A stretch of DNA of 64,000 bases from NCBI GenBank assembly GCA_028023455.1, contig JAQFVV010000283.1:248001-312000 (forward strand), in the 5' to 3' direction. Position numbers and translations under genes: made by a program. Under the pieces are notes generated by a model. It did not search any database, was not told the DNA's origin, and saw only the letters and a list, made by a program, of their open reading frames with translations. Below are positions 58,631-64,000 of the stretch, one piece after another (within the stretch, counting starts at the first letter, position 1; the number at the start of each line of letters is the position of its first letter). This DNA is from Epiperipatus broadwayi (lineage: Eukaryota > Onychophora > Udeonychophora > Euonychophora > Peripatidae).

Positions 58631-59751
58631 AAAAACAATCGAGTTGGAAAATTATTAATCATTATTAATAGATGTGCCATTAATGTTATCCACCATACCT
58701 TAGTCACATATTCTTTCAAAGGCAGCTATTGGAATAAATAAAGATTAATTTTCCTTTTCAAAAGTGGCCAAAAAAAAAAAGTCAAATACAGTTCAGTAAT
58801 TAAAGCATTCTCATTTCTTCCACCACGATGTAGTTAGTTATTTGTCAAGCAATGATAGTAAACTTTTTAGAGTTTGCAGGGGGGGATTTCCCAGCACAAA
58901 GTGCTAACGTACACAGTGAATTCTACTAGAATAGAATATTTTCAATAACATCTGTTAATTGATATGTTTTAATTCTGAGGATGTGAAAAGGCATACCATC
59001 TTCTTTCCCCTACATTGCAGGACTAAGATGAAATTTGTAGGCACTTGTTAAAGGTTTAAATTTATCAATGTCAAATTGTTAATCGAATAAATTTGTCTGT
59101 AATTTATTAAGGAAATCAATCAATCAATGAATTACTTTAATCCATATGATAAAATGTCTGAGTGTAAAAAAATTCTCATAGTTATATCCAGAGATAAAAA
59201 GAAATTGTAAAAAAAATTACAGTAATTTATTAAGCAAAATAAATGAATTACATTAACCCGTATGATTATTCTTATTATTATTATTTCACAAATAATGTGG
59301 TGTGCCCAGTAACATTATATTTATGTCTGTTTTCCTATAAACAATGCCATCAAGTGGTTTCAACATGGTAATAGAACAGTACGAAAGACGAAAAAATATT
59401 TTTGAATTCACAAAGAAGTTGCCTAACACCTGAACATTCAGAAGCATGTGTGAAGCTAAAAGTGACAATTGAGCAAAGAGGTACAAGGACAAGGTTCACA
59501 TTAATTTATTTTAATAATAAAAATAGCTAATCATATTAGATTTCATGATCATTTTTTCTTATTTAAATTATAGACTTTGTACAGGTAAAAAGTTGTAATT
59601 TATAATTTGTAATATAATTTTTAATAAGCATGTTAAAAATTACATATTTAACAAAAGGTACTTTTCACATATGATTCTATGTATTTTAAAATATTGAATG
59701 ACCAATAATATAAGATCCAGTTATAATGGACTTCAAAAGTATATATTATAA
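58631..59751. other. AT-rich DNA without recognised gene
   Basis: On the minus strand around 59346-59368 is a 21-bp stretch identical to the end of the hAT pseudogene (58015-58037), possibly a remnant of the same element. Nothing else recognised. Confidence 0.35.
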
Positions 59752-60410
59752 ATAGTCAAAATAAGAGTCATAGATCACATGACCCTATTCTCTTAAGCTT
59801 GTAAGTTATAAACAATGAGGATTGCCAATTTCTCAACAAGCTTTGTGTTAAATGCTTAGTTAGAGAGAGCATTTAAAATATCTCTGTCAGGACCCCCCCC
59901 CAAACCCCTGACCATGGTTTCGTGCTTTGGCACTCCTCAGAGAGATGCCAGGGTAGGTTCAGACACTAGATCTAAAAATACCAACCCAAAGCCAGCATTT
60001 AACTAAAAGTTATCTATTGAGTGGAAAATCTGAAATTTTCAGACACCTACATGTCTTCAAACCCAGCTATCCAACTCAAATAGCTATATGGGGCTGATAG
60101 ATCTTCAGTCATACCATATATTAGTTGTCTTAGCAATATAATATTGCATAAGACTTAAGGCAGAGACTATAAATAGTCAAAATAAAAGTTATAGATCACA
60201 TGACCCTATTCTTTTAAGCTTGTAAGTTATAAACAATGAGGATTGCCAATTCCTCAACAAACTTTGTATTAAATGCTTAGTCAGAGAGAGCATTTAAAAT
60301 ATCTGTCAGGATCCCCCCCACCCAAAGCCCTGACCATGGTTTCATGCTTTGGCACTCCTCAGAGAGGTGCCAGGGTAGGTTCAGACACTAGATCTAAAAA
60401 TACCAACCAT
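59752..60410. repeat. Tandem repeat, 421-bp period, ~1.6 copies
   Basis: aatagtcaaaataa at 59751 recurs at 60172; both copies contain gaccctattct, a C-run (59891-59899, 60312-60319) and actagatctaaaaataccaac. Between the copies is a stretch (agctatatggggctgata) resembling the 2.5-kb array unit. Confidence 0.85.
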
Positions 60411-60689
60411 ATACTGAACCAATTTTGATAGTATAGTATATTATATAATAAGATCGGTAAAATCATGTCAGCACATGGAATAACATTATAACATAGGTTT
60501 AGCACAACACTACTAAAATATTGCTGACCCCTGTTATAGATGTATCTCAAAAATATTAGGGAGCATATATTATTATTTAATAAAGTGTTAGCAATAAATA
60601 TTTAATAATAGTGATTTTGAATAGAGATTGAGTTAGATTTCAAATCCAACTCTATTTAAAATAATGGCCTTGATTAGAAAAAATATGCT
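60411..60689. other. Spacer
   Basis: AT-rich; nothing recognised. Confidence 0.3.
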
Positions 60690-61545
60690 AACTGTAATGA
60701 CTAAAACATCACATAGCCATCATTTCTTATGCTTACACAATCTATGTCCAGACAGTAGTGTCATCCAGTGTAAGCCATAGTAATCAATGGATTCTAGGTT
60801 TGTGCCTACTCACTCAGTATCACCAAACTGGTTTCTAACTTGGAACCTTCACCAACAAGGAGTCTTGGATGCATACTGCACACAGATCTTCAGATCTAAT
60901 GTAACCCTCCAGAAGTCATCTTTTACTTTTTAGTCAACTATATAGTTATGAGCACAATTGAAAATACAATAATGTTTACAATACAAGCTTATTTGCTTGT
61001 ATAATCATACAGATCTGAGTTCAGTACCTACACTATTTGTTGTCTTTGGTTTTTAATAACCATAGTCACCATCATTCTTTGACCAGATATTGATATTAAA
61101 CCATTAAATTATCACATGACTACCATTTCTTATGCTTACACAAACTATTATAACAATAGAAAACTCTCCATACTGTTTGTACTGAAAGACTACCCATAGA
61201 ACGATAGTGACTGTGGTTGTATAGCTTCTGAACTGGGTTCAGATGTAGAGACTATATGGATTAAAAAAAATTGTTGGGTTTCATCTTTGGCTCATTGCTT
61301 TACAGTTACTTAAATAGGTAAAAAGTAGCTGCCGGAGGATTGCTTTAGATCAAAAGATCTAGGCACAGTTTTCTCAGATTCATGGCTCCTCACTGATGAA
61401 AGCTACAAGTTAGAAACCAGTCCAGAGATACTGTATGAGTAGGCACTAGATAGGGATTTTGATGCACAAATCTTCTAGAATCCCTTGATTACTATGGTGG
61501 AGCACTGGATGACACTAGTTTTGGAGAGAGTTACTACTGTTTGGA
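60690..61545. repeat. Head-to-head pair of the 54.97-kb family
   Basis: Minus-oriented unit (60690-61165) followed by a plus-oriented unit (61165-61545), more diverged than at 55-56 kb. Landmarks: agtatcaccaaactggtttc on the left and accagtccagagatactgta on the right. Confidence 0.75.
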
Positions 61546-62063
61546 AGTTGCATAAAATAAGTTTTATTTAGAAATGATAAGGGTATTGCAGTATAGTGTG
61601 TAAACTAGAACAGATAAAAGCATCCATAATAAAAAAAACTCAACAAAAATACATGGTTAGTAATTTTAAAGTAAAAGGTTTACTTCATATATTTTTATAT
61701 AAAATTTTTTGCAAGTGATATTAGAAAAAAGGAATACGTATCTTTTCAAAAACAATAAAAGAAATCGAATTATTTTTTGCTTGGGATAACTTCAAACATA
61801 GGAAGTAAATGTTGAACTATAATCTATAGACCGTAAACTCTACTACCTACACCACACAAGATACTTTATAGCAATGATTGCAAAAGGGAAGAGACTTTTA
61901 CTGAATTAGTATTAAGAGTTTATAGCATGGGTTTAATGATAGTCTCATCTAGTACATTCAGAACTTAGTTCTTTGATATTGTTTGTAAACTTTATTAGAA
62001 TTGTCAACACTATCTTATGGGTTTAATAACTGAAACACACAGGCTTAATATATACCTGTGTTT
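61546..62063. other. AT-rich DNA without recognised features
   Basis: Nothing recognised. Confidence 0.35.
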
Positions 62064-62455
62064 ATATATGTAATATATAGGGTATATGAGCACAGACTTT
62101 CACACAACCCACCACTCCCATATTATCTCATAACAATGGATACACTTGAACACATATATGATGAAAAGATAAATAATCACCAATATACGTATTTCATGCT
62201 AAACCAGAAATCATCAGTTGGTCCAGATTACCATCTCTACACATATATGTTATATCTGAGCACTTATAGCATATATGTGTAGAGATGGTAATCTGGACCA
62301 ACTGATGATTGTTGGTTTAGCATGAAATACGTATATTGGTAATTATTTATCTTTTCAACATATATGGGTTCAAATGTATCAGTGTTATGAGATAGTATGG
62401 AGAGTGGTGGGTTGTGTGAACGTCTTTGCTCATATACCCTATATATTATCTAATG
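62064..62455. repeat. Near-perfect palindrome, ~175-bp arms
   Basis: Outer ends atatatagggtatatgagc and gctcatataccctatatat are exact reverse complements. The arms continue with few mismatches to a loop of about 20 bp near 62258. The arms contain the same gtccagattaccatctc hinge as the 35.26-kb family. Confidence 0.9.
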
Positions 62456-62698
62456 GGTTTCTAAAAGTCAATAATAGACTGCGTTTTTTTTTTAAAAAAA
62501 AAAAGAATTGTAAAACAGGATCAGATTACTAACATTAGTTTATACATTTATTTTATTTTTTCTTTTGGTCTATTTAAATTGTCACCCACTTCCCAATTTA
62601 TGATTTAATTGAAACTTTGCATACGTATGTATTTCTGATTGATAGTATATATTTTCAAAGTTTGCGAACAATTTTATACAGTATATGATGCAATATGT
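62456..62698. other. Spacer
   Basis: AT-rich with a T-run/A-run at 62485-62505; nothing recognised. Confidence 0.3.
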
Positions 62699-64000
62699 TA
62701 TGGCTTCTCCTTTATCAAAGTCAGAAATCTTTCAGACATTATGCCCAGAAAAACCTGTTAGCCACCTTGCCTCCCCATTCCCCACCCTAAGTTTTCCCCA
62801 TATTCTTCTCTATCCTGCTCCATCCCATTTCTACAACATAATCTTTGTCTCTGCCTTCATATCTAAATCTCCCTTATCTTTTCCCAAATCCAGCATAAAA
62901 ACCAAGAATCCACTTTCTGTATAATCACTTTGTTTATATTTATTCTCCCAACTTCATTATTTGTATCCTTTTGTCTATAAGCATTTACATTCAATTAGCA
63001 GATGCCTAATATTTTCCATGCCTTCCATACATAACTTGCAGACTAAATCACCCACATTTCGTCATTTATGTGTGTATATCCCCTTGTTGCTAATGATTCT
63101 GGTTGAGCCTTAAACATCAAACTATTTTCTTTGCTATTATCATAAATTAAGTCACAGCAAATATTCTGCTTACTTCTATATATATTTAAACTCTTTTTAT
63201 TCTCCATATTAGTTTTCCATCTCTCCAACTCTCTATTTTTTATTAATGCATTTATTTTTCTTCTACTTCATTCTTTATCACTATAATATTCAACAATTCT
63301 CCTAACACAATCATCCCATGTTTTGTACAAGTGTACTGATATAAAGTGTTTATCCAAATCTTCTGCATACTACATTTCCTTTCTCACCCATCTTATTACC
63401 TGTCCTTTATACTACATTTCCTTTCTCACCCATCTTATTACCTATCCTTTATTCATAAACTTAATTGAATACTATTTTGGCTATTCTCTTACTATCCATA
63501 AATTGTGATCTACTGAATACTTTTATTTTGCTTCTTGCATCTCTCATATAAAAACTTGACCATCTCATTTCTCCTTAAATTGCCTTCTTTGCCATCCACA
63601 CATCTGCACCTAATGCATATCTTTCTACTTCTCTTTGTAGTTTTTCTAAGTAATCCTACACACATTTACTAAAACATCATTACCGTAAGTTAACCCTGCT
63701 CCTGCCATTTCCATATAATTCTTACTACATCATATTTATTATATGAAAACATTGTTAATTTCTTTACCAAACCCTTTCTTTTCTTTGCTTCTTTTATAAA
63801 TTTTTTCTCCCATTCATCCAACCAATTTCTCTGATTATTTATGATGATTTGTAAATAGTTATACTTATTCTATTCTTTTTCCCCAGCATTTATCATCATT
63901 ACTTTTGATTTTTCTTCACTAAATTTAATCCCCATCTCATTTTATTCACCCTTGTGCACCTCTTCAGCATAACTTCCATATTTTTTCTACTTTCTGTGCA
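62699..64000 (-). mobile_element. Non-LTR retrotransposon 3' part, leaves the window
   Basis: Minus-strand translation in shifting frames shows the region after the RT catalytic box (FSEEKSKVMMIN, about 63.91-63.94 kb). A long basic/helical stretch follows (WLDEWEKKFIKEAKKRKGLV, 63.78-63.83 kb), then SLATRGYTH, and near 63.0 kb a C-terminal zinc-knuckle-like C-x2-C...H-x4-C in LVCKLCMEGMENIRHLLIEC. It does not match the RTE copies and is a different LINE family of unassigned clade. Several stops make it inactive. 62699-62950 would be its 3' UTR, part of which recurs at 16984-17055. Confidence 0.65.

Overview
This looks like a 64 kb piece of non-coding, strongly AT-rich animal nuclear DNA. Evidence for this is the absence of compact operon-like coding, introns and splice-like signals, long (AAT)n arrays, CpG-poor DNA, and relics of several metazoan transposon classes. 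The mix of Penelope-like and RTE retroelements, a mariner, hAT relics, a tRNA-derived short SINE, and abundant foldback and inverted satellites interspersed with TA/TG microsatellites would fit a mollusc, perhaps a cephalopod. That placement is an inference from repeat style, not proven.

Layout. 1-250 is a 55-bp minisatellite. 767-2080 is a Penelope-like element ORF (RT plus GIY-YIG). 2.5-4.5 kb is an inverted/tandem array of a 414-bp repeat that abuts a 3'-truncated RTE LINE (4.5-5.9 kb). 6-8 kb holds foldback modules and a tRNA-Gly-derived mini-SINE with target-site duplications (TSDs). 9.04-14.24 kb is the most unusual structure: two direct repeats of about 2.2 kb that behave like very long LTRs, each with a TATA/Inr core promoter. 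They flank only 0.77 kb of non-coding DNA with a tRNA-primer-like site. 14.73-15.93 kb is a complete but decayed mariner with terminal inverted repeats (TIRs). 16-34 kb is mostly repeat-poor AT-rich DNA with scattered MITEs, a second mini-SINE, an (AAT)n array, a foldback element at 30.2-30.9 kb and an RTE fragment at 32 kb. 34-38.2 kb contains two adjacent giant hairpins, a second (AAT)n array and the only plausible host coding exon (37979-38215, minus strand, good Kozak context and splice donor). 39.6-41.9 kb is a decayed BED-hAT transposase. 42.1-43.8, 46.2-47.6 and 49.2-52.5 kb are RTE LINE copies, all minus strand; the last is full length with a perfect 11-bp TSD. 53-56 kb and 60.7-61.5 kb hold head-to-head copies of another repeat family. 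56.2-58.1 kb is a GTF2IRD2-like hAT pseudogene. 62.06-62.45 kb is a near-perfect palindrome, and 62.7-64 kb is the 3' part of another non-LTR retrotransposon that leaves the window.

How the parts relate. The full-length RTE is a candidate source of trans-acting endonuclease and RT for short poly(A)-ended passengers such as the mini-SINE, though it carries lesions itself and ends in (ATC)n rather than poly(A). The foldback families share sequence modules and recur in several places, so they probably spread together. No intact multi-gene system, CRISPR array or rRNA gene was seen.
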